Assembly (NCBI GenBank): GCA_030065635.1
Contig: JASJDJ010000001.1
Span: forward strand, 26,001 to 90,000
DNA from: Xenococcaceae cyanobacterium MO_188.B32
Lineage (GTDB): Bacteria; Cyanobacteriota; Cyanobacteriia; Cyanobacteriales; Xenococcaceae
Reading direction: 5' to 3'
Length of the DNA: 64,000 nucleotides
Made by a program: the position numbers and the translations under genes. Shown here piece after piece: positions 1 to 7,610 of the stretch. The notes below the pieces were generated by a model that saw only the letters and a program-made list of their open reading frames with translations, searched no databases and was not told the origin of the DNA. Each line of letters opens with the position of its first letter. Position 1 is the first letter of the stretch.

Positions 1-1251
1 AATATTTAAACCAAAGTGACCATTGCTATATTCTTGCCATAAACGGTCGATCGTATTTAATTTTTGAGAAGGAAATTTAATTATATCTTTAAGGGTTAAA
101 CAACCTTGTAAGCTACGATTAGCAATTTGCAATAATAACTTCCAAGTTTCTTTGTCTGCTTCTAAATAATTTCGCTCGGCTAATAATTGTTTTAGATTTT
201 GACAATCAGTTTTTCGATCGGTAATCTTTACTCCAGTCAAGACTACTGTATTAGAATTAGTTGTCTTGAGAGGAATCTTATTAACTAATACTTTTTTCGC
301 TGTATTTATTTCTTGAAGTAAGGGTAACTTTTCTAAATCTCGTTTGACTTCGATCGCCGATTGATAACGATTAGCCACCTCTGGTTGCAGTAGTTTAGCA
401 ATAATTTTACTAAATTCAGGATTGGGTGTAATTTCTGCTTGTTGCCAAATTAAATTTAGAGGTGTACAAGATAAATTTATTCCCCGGTCTGGAGGTATTA
501 TTCCTGTTAGTAAATGTAGCGCAGTTACACCTAAGCTGAAAAGATCGCTAGCAGTAATAGCTTGACCTTGGATTTGTTCTGGTGCTACATAACCAGGTGT
601 ACCAGTAATAGTACCAATCTGAGTGAGAAATTCTTGACTTGATTGTAAAGAACTACCAAAGTCAATCAATACTAAAGTATTATCTTCTTGACAAATAATA
701 TTGCTAGGTTTTATGTCGCGGTGAATAACTTGTCTTTCATGAATAAATTCTAGGACTGGCAAGAGATTAAGCAAAATTTGTTTAACTTGCTCTTGACTAA
801 AACGCCCTTTCTGAGTAAGTTTTTCTAATAAGTTTTGACCGGGAATAAATTCTTGAACTAAATATAATCTTTGTTGTTGAGTTAAAAAAGCCAGCAAATC
901 GGGAATTTGGGGATGATTGCCCAAATTTTTGAGGATAGCTGCCTCTTGGCGAAATAGATTAATTGCTTGTTGTTTATTGGCTTCACTTAATTGTCTGGGA
1001 ACAAACTGCTTGATTACACAAGGGGTTTGGAGACGGTGCTCGTCTACTGCTTCAAAAGTGTAGGCAAAGCCTCCTGCACCAATATAGTTTAAAGCACGAT
1101 AACGATCTGCCAACAAAAGCTTTTCCTGGCAATTGTGGCATAAATATGGACTTCCTAAGTTGATTTGCAAACAATCGGGATTCAGACATTGGCTGACTTC
1201 AGTGGGAATTATTTCCTCTCGGTCGTTTAGAGTCAGAGGTGTCCTATCCAT
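1..1251 (-). CDS. Serine/threonine protein kinase with C-terminal GUN4 domain (partial, runs off the window)
   Basis: The frame opens with ATG at 1251 and stays open to base 1, so the C-terminus is missing. A Cys-rich zinc-ribbon-like segment near residues 22-45 (CLNPDC then CHNC) precedes a Hanks-type kinase: glycine loop IGAGGFAYTF, invariant Lys in CVIKQF, catalytic loop HRDIKPSN and DFGSS. After about residue 340 the sequence matches the GUN4 fold (EADKETWKLLLQIA, TIDRLWQEYSNGHFG). GUN4 binds porphyrins and stimulates Mg-chelatase. Kinase-GUN4 fusions are known in cyanobacteria, and a tetrapyrrole-sensing kinase is an inference. The frame and motifs were read directly from the complement. 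Confidence 0.88.
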   Translation of the reverse strand, partial: MDRTPLTLNDREEIIPTEVSQCLNPDCLQINLGSPYLCHNCQEKLLLADRYRALNYIGAGGFAYTFEAVDEHRLQTPCVIKQFVPRQLSEANKQQAINLFRQEAAILKNLGNHPQIPDLLAFLTQQQRLYLVQEFIPGQNLLEKLTQKGRFSQEQVKQILLNLLPVLEFIHERQVIHRDIKPSNIICQEDNTLVLIDFGSSLQSSQEFLTQIGTITGTPGYVAPEQIQGQAITASDLFSLGVTALHLLTGIIPPDRGINLSCTPLNLIWQQAEITPNPEFSKIIAKLLQPEVANRYQSAIEVKRDLEKLPLLQEINTAKKVLVNKIPLKTTNSNTVVLTGVKITDRKTDCQNLKQLLAERNYLEADKETWKLLLQIANRSLQGCLTLKDIIKFPSQKLNTIDRLWQEYSNGHFGLNI

Positions 1252-1410
1252 AAAAACATTTCAAAGATCATATAATTAGTTTAAGTGAAATTGCTTACGC
1301 GACAACACTTAAAAAATTATTATCTCAGAAACTAGAGATTAGTTTGTAGCAGAACGAGCGCGATCGTAAAATCTTTACAAAATAGCTAAGAATATTAACT
1401 TGGAATATTT

Positions 1411-1758
1411 TTAGCCACCACTAATCTTCACTTTGTAACCTAATTTGCTCAAAAGGGTCACTAATTTTTCTTTGTGTTCTCCCTGAATTTCTAAGGTATC
1501 ATTTTTGACGGTACCACCACTTCCACACTGAGCTTTAAGTTGTTTGAGTAATTTAGTTAAGGTTTCTGGTTTATGTTGAAAACCAGTAATAACAGTTACT
1601 GTTTTACCCTTTCTTCCTGCTCGTGTTGCTTGTACTCTGAGATTTTGTTGTTGAGGTGGTAAATCTGGGACACCTTTTTCTAAGGCAGGAGAATTATCTG
1701 TCCCAAATTCTCGATAAACTAAACGGTTTTTACTAGAAGACTGGCGTTTAGAAGACAT
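1411..1758 (-). CDS. yciH: SUI1/eIF1-family translation initiation factor (YciH type)
   Basis: A 115-residue protein of the SUI1 family, homologous to eukaryotic eIF1 and E. coli YciH. The family signature is visible in KQLKAQCGSGGTVKND and the closing IQGEHKEKLVTLLSKLGYKV segment. The N-terminal 45 residues are basic and Ser/Gln-rich and probably flexible. A longer frame begins at 1803, but its first 15 residues do not look like the family, and the ATG at 1758 gives the usual length of about 110 residues. No strong Shine-Dalgarno precedes either start. The bacterial role is uncertain; a part in initiation fidelity is inferred from eIF1. Confidence 0.85.
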   Translation of the reverse strand: MSSKRQSSSKNRLVYREFGTDNSPALEKGVPDLPPQQQNLRVQATRAGRKGKTVTVITGFQHKPETLTKLLKQLKAQCGSGGTVKNDTLEIQGEHKEKLVTLLSKLGYKVKISGG

Positions 1759-1881
1759 ATGAACAAAAGCAAATTGGTCTGAAACCTTTTCATAAGCTAA
1801 CACAGTCTATCCAACCGCTAAAATATTTTTAGCTACATTAACATTGCTCAAATTATTAGTATATTAATAAAACAAAAATTT

Positions 1882-3348
1882 ATGACTAATAATCAGCGTT
1901 CTCGTTGGGATTTGGGAAGATTTTGGCAAACTTTAACTTACTTTGAAATAATTCCCTTTATTAACTATTGGCAGCGTTTATTTTTTCGTCGTCAGTCAAA
2001 GAATAACTATAATACACGAGTAAAAATGAAAATTTTAGTAGCAGGTGGAACTGGTGGAGTAGGTAAGCGGGTCGTACAGAATCTAATAGATAATAATTAC
2101 TCTGTAATTGCTTTAGTCAGAGATGCCAACAGAGGAAAACAGATATTAGGCGATCGAGTAGAATTGTTTGAAGCCGATCTTACTATTCCTGAAACCCTCA
2201 AACCCCAGATGATGAAAGGAGTTTCCGCAGTAATTTGTTGTACGGGAACCAGAGTACAACCAGTAGAAGGAGATACCCCAACCAGAGAAAAATACTACCA
2301 GGGCATCAAATTTTATCTTCCTGAAGTAGTCGATACTCCCGAACAGGTAGAATATGAAGGCATGAAAAATTTGGTTAAGCTTGTATCCCAACATATTCAG
2401 CCTACTAGTCATCAAGTTTTATTTGATTTTACCAATCCTACTACCGATATTAGAGAAACTTGGGGGGCAGTAGATGATGTGGTGATGGGAGGGGTAAGTC
2501 AGAGTAATATTCGCCTAGCTTATGATAAAGCCATCTTTTCTGGTATGGTTTCAACCGATAATAATGGGGGCTTTGCTTCGGTACGTACTCGCAACTTTAC
2601 GCCTCCTCTAGATTTGTCTGACTATGAAGGAATAGAAATTAGAGTTACAGGAGATGGTAAACGCTATAAATTTATTACTCGCTGTGAAGGTAAATGGGAT
2701 GGTATTGGTTACTGTTATTCCTTTGATACGGTTTATAATTTCCCAACTACAATTCGCATTCCGTTTAAAGATTTGATTCCTGTCTTTCGCGCCAAGACTG
2801 TTAAAGAAGCTGGAGAATTTGATTCGAGTAAGGTGTACTCGATGCAGTTGATGTTGAGTAAGTTTGAATACGACGGCGAATTGAATCCTAAGTTTGAAGC
2901 TGGTTCGTTTAGCTTAGAGGTAGAGTATATAAAAGCCTATGGTGGCAAACCCAAACCTCAATTTGTCCTCATCAGTTCGGCAGGAGTAACTCGTCCCAAT
3001 CGTCCTGGTATTAACTTAGCAGAAGAACCACCAGCAGTGAGAATGAACGACCAATTAGGGGGTATTTTAACCTGGAAATTGCGGGGAGAAGAAGTAGTTA
3101 AAGCTAGTGGTCTAACTTACACGATTGTACGTCCTTGTGCGCTGACAGAAAAGCCAGGCAATAAAGTTTTAGTTGCCGAACAAGGAGATAATATGAGAGG
3201 GCAAGTCAGTCGGGATGCGATTGCTCAGTTGTGTATCCAAGCAATTAATTCTCCTGAAGCGGTTAATAAGACTTTTGAAGTTAGAGAGGAAGATATACAA
3301 GGTGAGACTGACTGGCAGAAGTTATTTGCCGATCTGCAACAGGATTAA
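1882..3348 (+). CDS. CIA30-domain protein inserted in an NAD(P)-binding (SDR-like) domain
   Basis: A 488-residue protein. After a 48-residue basic/aromatic N-terminal extension a Rossmann fold starts (MKILVAGGTGGVGKRV, about residues 49-62). The Rossmann fold is interrupted at about residue 175 by a CIA30/NDUFAF1-like domain (VLFDFTNPTTDIRETW, DDVVMGGVSQSN, to about residue 350). It then resumes with VLISSAGVTRPNRPG and IVRPCALTEKPG. CIA30 is a mitochondrial complex I assembly factor; in cyanobacteria a link to NDH-1 or thylakoid complex assembly is plausible but unproven. An internal ATG at 2026 would give the plain Rossmann start, so the extension may not be translated. Confidence 0.85.
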   Translation: MTNNQRSRWDLGRFWQTLTYFEIIPFINYWQRLFFRRQSKNNYNTRVKMKILVAGGTGGVGKRVVQNLIDNNYSVIALVRDANRGKQILGDRVELFEADLTIPETLKPQMMKGVSAVICCTGTRVQPVEGDTPTREKYYQGIKFYLPEVVDTPEQVEYEGMKNLVKLVSQHIQPTSHQVLFDFTNPTTDIRETWGAVDDVVMGGVSQSNIRLAYDKAIFSGMVSTDNNGGFASVRTRNFTPPLDLSDYEGIEIRVTGDGKRYKFITRCEGKWDGIGYCYSFDTVYNFPTTIRIPFKDLIPVFRAKTVKEAGEFDSSKVYSMQLMLSKFEYDGELNPKFEAGSFSLEVEYIKAYGGKPKPQFVLISSAGVTRPNRPGINLAEEPPAVRMNDQLGGILTWKLRGEEVVKASGLTYTIVRPCALTEKPGNKVLVAEQGDNMRGQVSRDAIAQLCIQAINSPEAVNKTFEVREEDIQGETDWQKLFADLQQD

Positions 3349-3434
3349 ATATTGTTTACTCACTTCTGTAATAAAATTTCTGTTGGTTGCTTGTCATACC
3401 AATTCAAAATTTAAAATTAAGCAAGACAACTAAT

Positions 3435-3462
3435 GTACGGGCGGTTCGCGAACCGCCCGTAC
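3435..3462. repeat. Perfect 28-bp palindrome (dispersed cyanobacterial repeat)
   Basis: The 14-base arm GTACGGGCGGTTCG is followed directly by its exact reverse complement, giving a perfect palindrome with no loop. It lies between the CIA30 gene and trpB. A diverged copy of the same length and layout lies at 28903-28930. It is likely a mobile or amplified small repeat; it could also act as a bidirectional terminator, though no T-run follows. Confidence 0.85.
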
Positions 3463-3491
3463 GGTGATAACTGATAAGGTGATAACTGATT
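3463..3491 (+). repeat. Tandem 15-bp repeat abutting the trpB start
   Basis: GGTGATAACTGATAA is followed at once by GGTGATAACTGATT, running right up to the trpB ATG at 3492. The second copy puts GGTG about ten bases before the start, which may serve as a weak ribosome-binding site. Similar TGATAACTGATA strings occur near 10480. Confidence 0.75.
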
Positions 3492-4721
3492 ATGACTACT
3501 ACACCCATTCCTACTAACGAACTTCCAGACGCGCTAGGACGCTTTGGTAACTACGGGGGAAAATATGTTCCCGAAACCTTAATGCCAGCTTTAGCCGAAT
3601 TTGAAGCAGCCTATGCTCGATATAAAACCGATACAGACTTTCAACAAGAATTACAAGGCTTGCTAAAAGACTATGTCGGTAGACCTAGCCCCCTCTATTT
3701 TGCCGAACGCCTCAGTCAATACTACGCTCAACCTAATGGCACTGCCCCACAAATCTATCTCAAAAGAGAAGATTTAAATCATACAGGAGCCCATAAAATT
3801 AATAATGCGATCGCTCAAGCTCTACTGGCTATTCGGATGGGTAAAAAGCGGATTATTGCCGAAACTGGTGCGGGCCAACATGGAGTCGCTACTGCTACAG
3901 TCTGCGCTCGTTTTGGTTTGGAGTGCATTATCTATATGGGCGTAGAAGATATGGAACGCCAAAAGTTAAATGTATTTCGGATGCGCTTACTCGGAGCTAA
4001 GGTAGAGCCCGTAACCGCAGGAACGGGTACCCTTAAAGATGCCACTTCCGAAGCAATTAGGGATTGGGTAACTAACGTGGAAACTACTCACTATATTCTT
4101 GGTTCTGTCGCCGGCCCTCACCCTTATCCGATGATAGTTAGGGATTTTCATGCCGTAATTGGACAAGAAACCCGCCGTCAGTGTGCCGAAAAATGGGGAG
4201 GACTACCAGATATTCTCTTGGCTTGTGTGGGGGGTGGTTCTAATGCAATGGGACTGTTTAGTGAGTTTGTTAAAGATTCTTCAGTGCGTTTAATAGGTAT
4301 AGAGGCAGCAGGAGAAAGTGTAGCCTCAGGTAAACACGCTGCTACTCTCACTCAAGGTCGTCCTGGGGTACTTCATGGGGCAATGAGTTATTTACTACAA
4401 GATAGCGAAGGACAAGTAGTAGAAGCTCATTCGATTAGTGCAGGGTTAGATTATCCTGGAGTAGGCCCAGAGCATAGCTATCTTAAAGATACCAGTAGAG
4501 CAGAATACTATAGTGTAACTGACTCTGAAGCAGTAGATGCTTTTTGTCGTATCTCTAAATTAGAAGGTATTATCCCCGCCCTAGAAACCGCCCATGCTTT
4601 TGCTTATCTAGAAACTCTTTGTCCTCAATTAGAAGGCAGTCCGCGCATTGTCATTAATTGTTCTGGTCGAGGAGACAAGGATGTACAAACGGTGGCTAAG
4701 TATTTAGAGAAAAATAAATAG
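3492..4721 (+). CDS. trpB: Tryptophan synthase beta chain
   Basis: 409 residues, the normal TrpB length. It condenses indole with L-serine using PLP. The PLP lysine motif [10 protein letters not shown] is at residues 97-106 (Lys102), and the phosphate-binding glycine loop [10 protein letters not shown] and closing [15 protein letters not shown] are present. The N-terminal [17 protein letters not shown] is the classic TrpB opening. No trpA is adjacent, as is common in cyanobacteria where trp genes are dispersed. The start directly follows the tandem repeat described above; no better start is seen. Confidence 0.98.
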   Translation: MTTTPIPTNELPDALGRFGNYGGKYVPETLMPALAEFEAAYARYKTDTDFQQELQGLLKDYVGRPSPLYFAERLSQYYAQPNGTAPQIYLKREDLNHTGAHKINNAIAQALLAIRMGKKRIIAETGAGQHGVATATVCARFGLECIIYMGVEDMERQKLNVFRMRLLGAKVEPVTAGTGTLKDATSEAIRDWVTNVETTHYILGSVAGPHPYPMIVRDFHAVIGQETRRQCAEKWGGLPDILLACVGGGSNAMGLFSEFVKDSSVRLIGIEAAGESVASGKHAATLTQGRPGVLHGAMSYLLQDSEGQVVEAHSISAGLDYPGVGPEHSYLKDTSRAEYYSVTDSEAVDAFCRISKLEGIIPALETAHAFAYLETLCPQLEGSPRIVINCSGRGDKDVQTVAKYLEKNK

Positions 4722-4727
4722 AGTAGG

Positions 4728-4746
4728 GGCAAGGTACTGCCTTGCC
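4728..4746. terminator. Small hairpin between trpB and rnd
   Basis: GGCAAGG-TACTG-CCTTGCC forms a 7-bp G/C-rich stem with a 5-base loop just after the trpB stop. There is no clear T-run, so it may be a degenerate dispersed repeat rather than an intrinsic terminator. Confidence 0.45.
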
Positions 4747-4769
4747 TGGATAAAAGTTCAGGAAATAAT

Positions 4770-5405
4770 ATGGATAAAGATTTAAATAACTTTCAGGTGT
4801 GCGATCGCGATTTAGATGATACTACTCTGTCTCGCTATCTACAAGCAGAATCCATCGCTGTAGATACAGAAACTATGGGTTTGGTTTTAGGGCGCGATCG
4901 CTTGTGTTTGGTACAATTATGTGACCCTGATGGTTATGTTACTGCTATTCGCATCGAACTAGGACAAACCGAAGCACCCAATCTCAAAAAACTATTAGAA
5001 GCAGAAAAAATTACTAAAATCTTTCACTTTGCTCGTTTTGATGTGGCTCAATTCCGCTACACTTTTGGTATTGAAACTAAACCAATTTTTTGTACTAAAA
5101 TTGCCAGTAAATTAGCCCGTACTTACACTTCTAATCATGGACTGAAAAACTTGGTTCTGGAATTAACAGGGGTAGAACTAGATAAAAGCTCGCAAAGTTC
5201 CGACTGGGGTAACTCGGCTAACCTCACAGAAGCGCAATTAAGTTATGCTGCTAACGATGTCCGTTATCTAATTCCCGCAAGAGAGAAGTTAATCGCCATG
5301 CTCAAACGAGAAGACCGTTGGCAGTTAGCACAACAATGTTTTGAGTGTATACCTGTTTTTGTTGCTCTCGATATCGATCGTTATAGTAATATTTTTGAAC
5401 ATTAA
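4770..5405 (+). CDS. rnd: Ribonuclease D-like 3'-5' exonuclease (DEDDy)
   Basis: A 211-residue stand-alone DEDDy exonuclease domain. Exo I is VDTETMGL (Asp32, Glu34), Exo II is HFARFDVAQF (Asp91) and Exo III is YAANDVRYL (Tyr159, Asp163), so all metal-binding residues are present. It lacks the HRDC domains of the enterobacterial enzyme; the short form is usual in cyanobacteria. Expected role: 3' trimming of tRNA and other structured RNA precursors. It lies 48 bp after trpB on the same strand. Confidence 0.9.
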   Translation: MDKDLNNFQVCDRDLDDTTLSRYLQAESIAVDTETMGLVLGRDRLCLVQLCDPDGYVTAIRIELGQTEAPNLKKLLEAEKITKIFHFARFDVAQFRYTFGIETKPIFCTKIASKLARTYTSNHGLKNLVLELTGVELDKSSQSSDWGNSANLTEAQLSYAANDVRYLIPAREKLIAMLKREDRWQLAQQCFECIPVFVALDIDRYSNIFEH

Positions 5406-5469
5406 GAAAAAAACTAAGAATCCGCCAAATCTCCCGAAAAATTAAATGCTGTCTAACAAGGGGAAAAAT

Positions 5470-6072
5470 ATGCTCTCATCAATTGTCCGTCCGATGGTCA
5501 ATACTCAAATAAAATTGTTAGCCAAGACTCGAGCTACGCGCCCGACTTTAGTGAAAATAATAGCTAAATGGTTGGGATTTTTAGGCGTTGAAGCCCAAGT
5601 AACCCATCTAGATATTGCCGAAGAGAAAATTCAAGTCTCACTGATAGTCAGCCAACCCGATGCAAGTGCCGATGAAGACTGGCAAAATATCTTACAACAT
5701 CTCAAGAGCAGTAAATCTCCAACAGAAGAATTAGAGCCAGAGCTAGTCAAAATTCCTCCACAGCAGAAAATTAAATATCAACGCCTCCTCGCTTATGCCA
5801 TTCAAATTAACAATCCAGACCGCTCCGTTAATTGGGAGAGTATCTATCCGAAACTAAAGTTACTGGGACTAGAAGAATCCATGTTAATGGGAATCAAATC
5901 CGCCTTAAAAGTACCGCAAAATATCGACCGTCTAGTCAAAGATTTAGATGCTGATGTAGCAGCACTCGCTTTGTCTCAGACCGCTAGTATCGCCCTCTTC
6001 GATCGACAAGTTAACCCTGAGGAATATCGAGTCTTACAAACGTTGATTGAAGTAATGACTAACAATTGTTAA
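5470..6072 (+). CDS. Conserved hypothetical protein, possibly TerB-like
   Basis: A 200-residue soluble protein. The ATG at 5470 is preferred over an upstream ATG at 5446 because AAGGGG lies about six bases before it. The first third is basic; the last 90 residues are helical with spaced acidic positions (NPDRSVNWESIYPKLKLLGL, then FDRQVNPEEYRVLQTLIEVM), resembling the alpha-helical TerB/DUF533-type fold. The TerB link is a weak impression, not a firm assignment. It follows rnd closely and may be co-transcribed. Confidence 0.75.
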   Translation: MLSSIVRPMVNTQIKLLAKTRATRPTLVKIIAKWLGFLGVEAQVTHLDIAEEKIQVSLIVSQPDASADEDWQNILQHLKSSKSPTEELEPELVKIPPQQKIKYQRLLAYAIQINNPDRSVNWESIYPKLKLLGLEESMLMGIKSALKVPQNIDRLVKDLDADVAALALSQTASIALFDRQVNPEEYRVLQTLIEVMTNNC

Positions 6073-6172
6073 TCTTCTTATGCCAATTTGAAAAACGATC
6101 GCTACCAATCGATCTTCGTGTCCCCGTGTCTGGAGTGTATACCCAATACTTTTCGTTTAAAGACTTAACTAT

Positions 6173-7477
6173 TTACAAATCTTTATGAGTAAAAAGCTTA
6201 GCATTTGCCCCTGTATAGGTGGCAGCAATATGACCGTCACCAGTGAGTTTATATTTATAAGTTACTAATCCTTCTAAGCCTACGGGACCACGGGGAGGCA
6301 TTTGCTGAGTACTAATACCTACCTCTGCCCCAAAACCATAGCGGAAACCATCAGCGAAACGAGTAGAACAATTGTGGTAAACTCCTGCTGCGTCTACTTG
6401 ATTTTGGAATAATTCGGCAGCTCGATCGTCTTCGGTGACAATGCCGTCGGTATGTTTAGAACCATAGGTATTGATATGCTCGATCGCCTCTTCTGTTGAG
6501 TCTACTATCTTAATTGCCAGAATTAAATCGCTGTATTCGGTACTCCAGTCTTCTTCCTGAGTCGGAATAACATCGATAATTTGACTAGTCCGTTTATCTC
6601 CCCGCAACTCTACTTTATGGGTTGCCAAGGCTGAAACTAGTTGAGGTAAAAATGTAGGCGCGATCGCCTGATGGACGAGTAAGGTTTCGATCGCATTACA
6701 AGCTGCGGGATAGTGAGTTTTCGCATCGACGGTAATACTAACGGCTTTCTCTATGGCTGCTTTCTCATCTATATAAAGATGACAAATACCATCCGCGTGT
6801 CCCAAAACGGGAATGCGAGTATTATCTTGAACGTAGCGCACAAAAGAATTAGAACCTCTAGGGATAATTAAATCGACGTCTTCGTCTAGTTCTAATAATT
6901 GCTTAATTTCTTCTCTAGTTGTGAGTAATTGTATGGCGAAGGGATTAACTTTAGTTTTGCCTAAAGCCTGGTGAATTACTTTAACTAGTGCTTGGCAAGA
7001 ACGAGTTGCTTCTTTTCCTCCTTTGAGAATAACCCCGTTACCAGATTTGATTGCCAGACTGGTAATCTGAATTAAAGCTTCTGGACGGGCTTCAAAAATA
7101 ATCCCTAGTACCCCTAAAGGACAAGTAACTCGTTTGAGGATTAAACCATCATCTAATTCGCGATGGATTTGACAACTACCGATAGGATCGTCTAGTTTAG
7201 CTACATCTCTTACCCCTGCGATCGCTGCTTGTAATTTAGTTTTTCCTAGTTTGAGACGAGCATATAAAGCAGGAGAAATCCCCTCATCTTGTACTGCTTG
7301 GCAATCTGCTGAGTTAGCTACTAAAATTTCTGGTGCTGCTGCTTCTAGGGCGGAAGCAATCGCTTCTAAAGCCTCATTTCTTTCAGAAGTAGAAAGTATG
7401 GCTAATTGACGCGCCGACTGACGAGTTTGTCTAGCAATTTGAATTAGAGAGGGTGAAGTTAATTGAGAAGCAACCAT
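6173..7477 (-). CDS. proA: Glutamate-5-semialdehyde dehydrogenase (gamma-glutamyl phosphate reductase)
   Basis: Second step of proline biosynthesis: NADPH-dependent reduction of glutamyl-5-phosphate. The 434-residue protein has the aldehyde-dehydrogenase-fold cysteine in [16 protein letters not shown], plus [10 protein letters not shown] and [12 protein letters not shown]. The C-terminal [22 protein letters not shown] is diagnostic of ProA. A longer frame starts at 7504, but MVASQL at 7477 gives the family length and removes a non-conserved hydrophobic octapeptide. It is transcribed in the same direction as the PEP synthase gene upstream. Confidence 0.97.
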   Translation of the reverse strand: MVASQLTSPSLIQIARQTRQSARQLAILSTSERNEALEAIASALEAAAPEILVANSADCQAVQDEGISPALYARLKLGKTKLQAAIAGVRDVAKLDDPIGSCQIHRELDDGLILKRVTCPLGVLGIIFEARPEALIQITSLAIKSGNGVILKGGKEATRSCQALVKVIHQALGKTKVNPFAIQLLTTREEIKQLLELDEDVDLIIPRGSNSFVRYVQDNTRIPVLGHADGICHLYIDEKAAIEKAVSITVDAKTHYPAACNAIETLLVHQAIAPTFLPQLVSALATHKVELRGDKRTSQIIDVIPTQEEDWSTEYSDLILAIKIVDSTEEAIEHINTYGSKHTDGIVTEDDRAAELFQNQVDAAGVYHNCSTRFADGFRYGFGAEVGISTQQMPPRGPVGLEGLVTYKYKLTGDGHIAATYTGANAKLFTHKDL

Positions 7478-7610
7478 AGAGCGAGCAAAGATAAGTAATA
7501 TCACCTATTTTAACCAATCGATCGTCGATCGATAATCTATTTATAGATTTTAATCAGGATGAAACAGCTCTAGGGATTTAAAAGGCGTATGACCGCAAAT
7601 AAAAGAGCTT

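Noticed and set aside
3215..3433. 72-codon + strand frame
   Set aside because: It overlaps the end of the CIA30 gene in another frame and has no family likeness.
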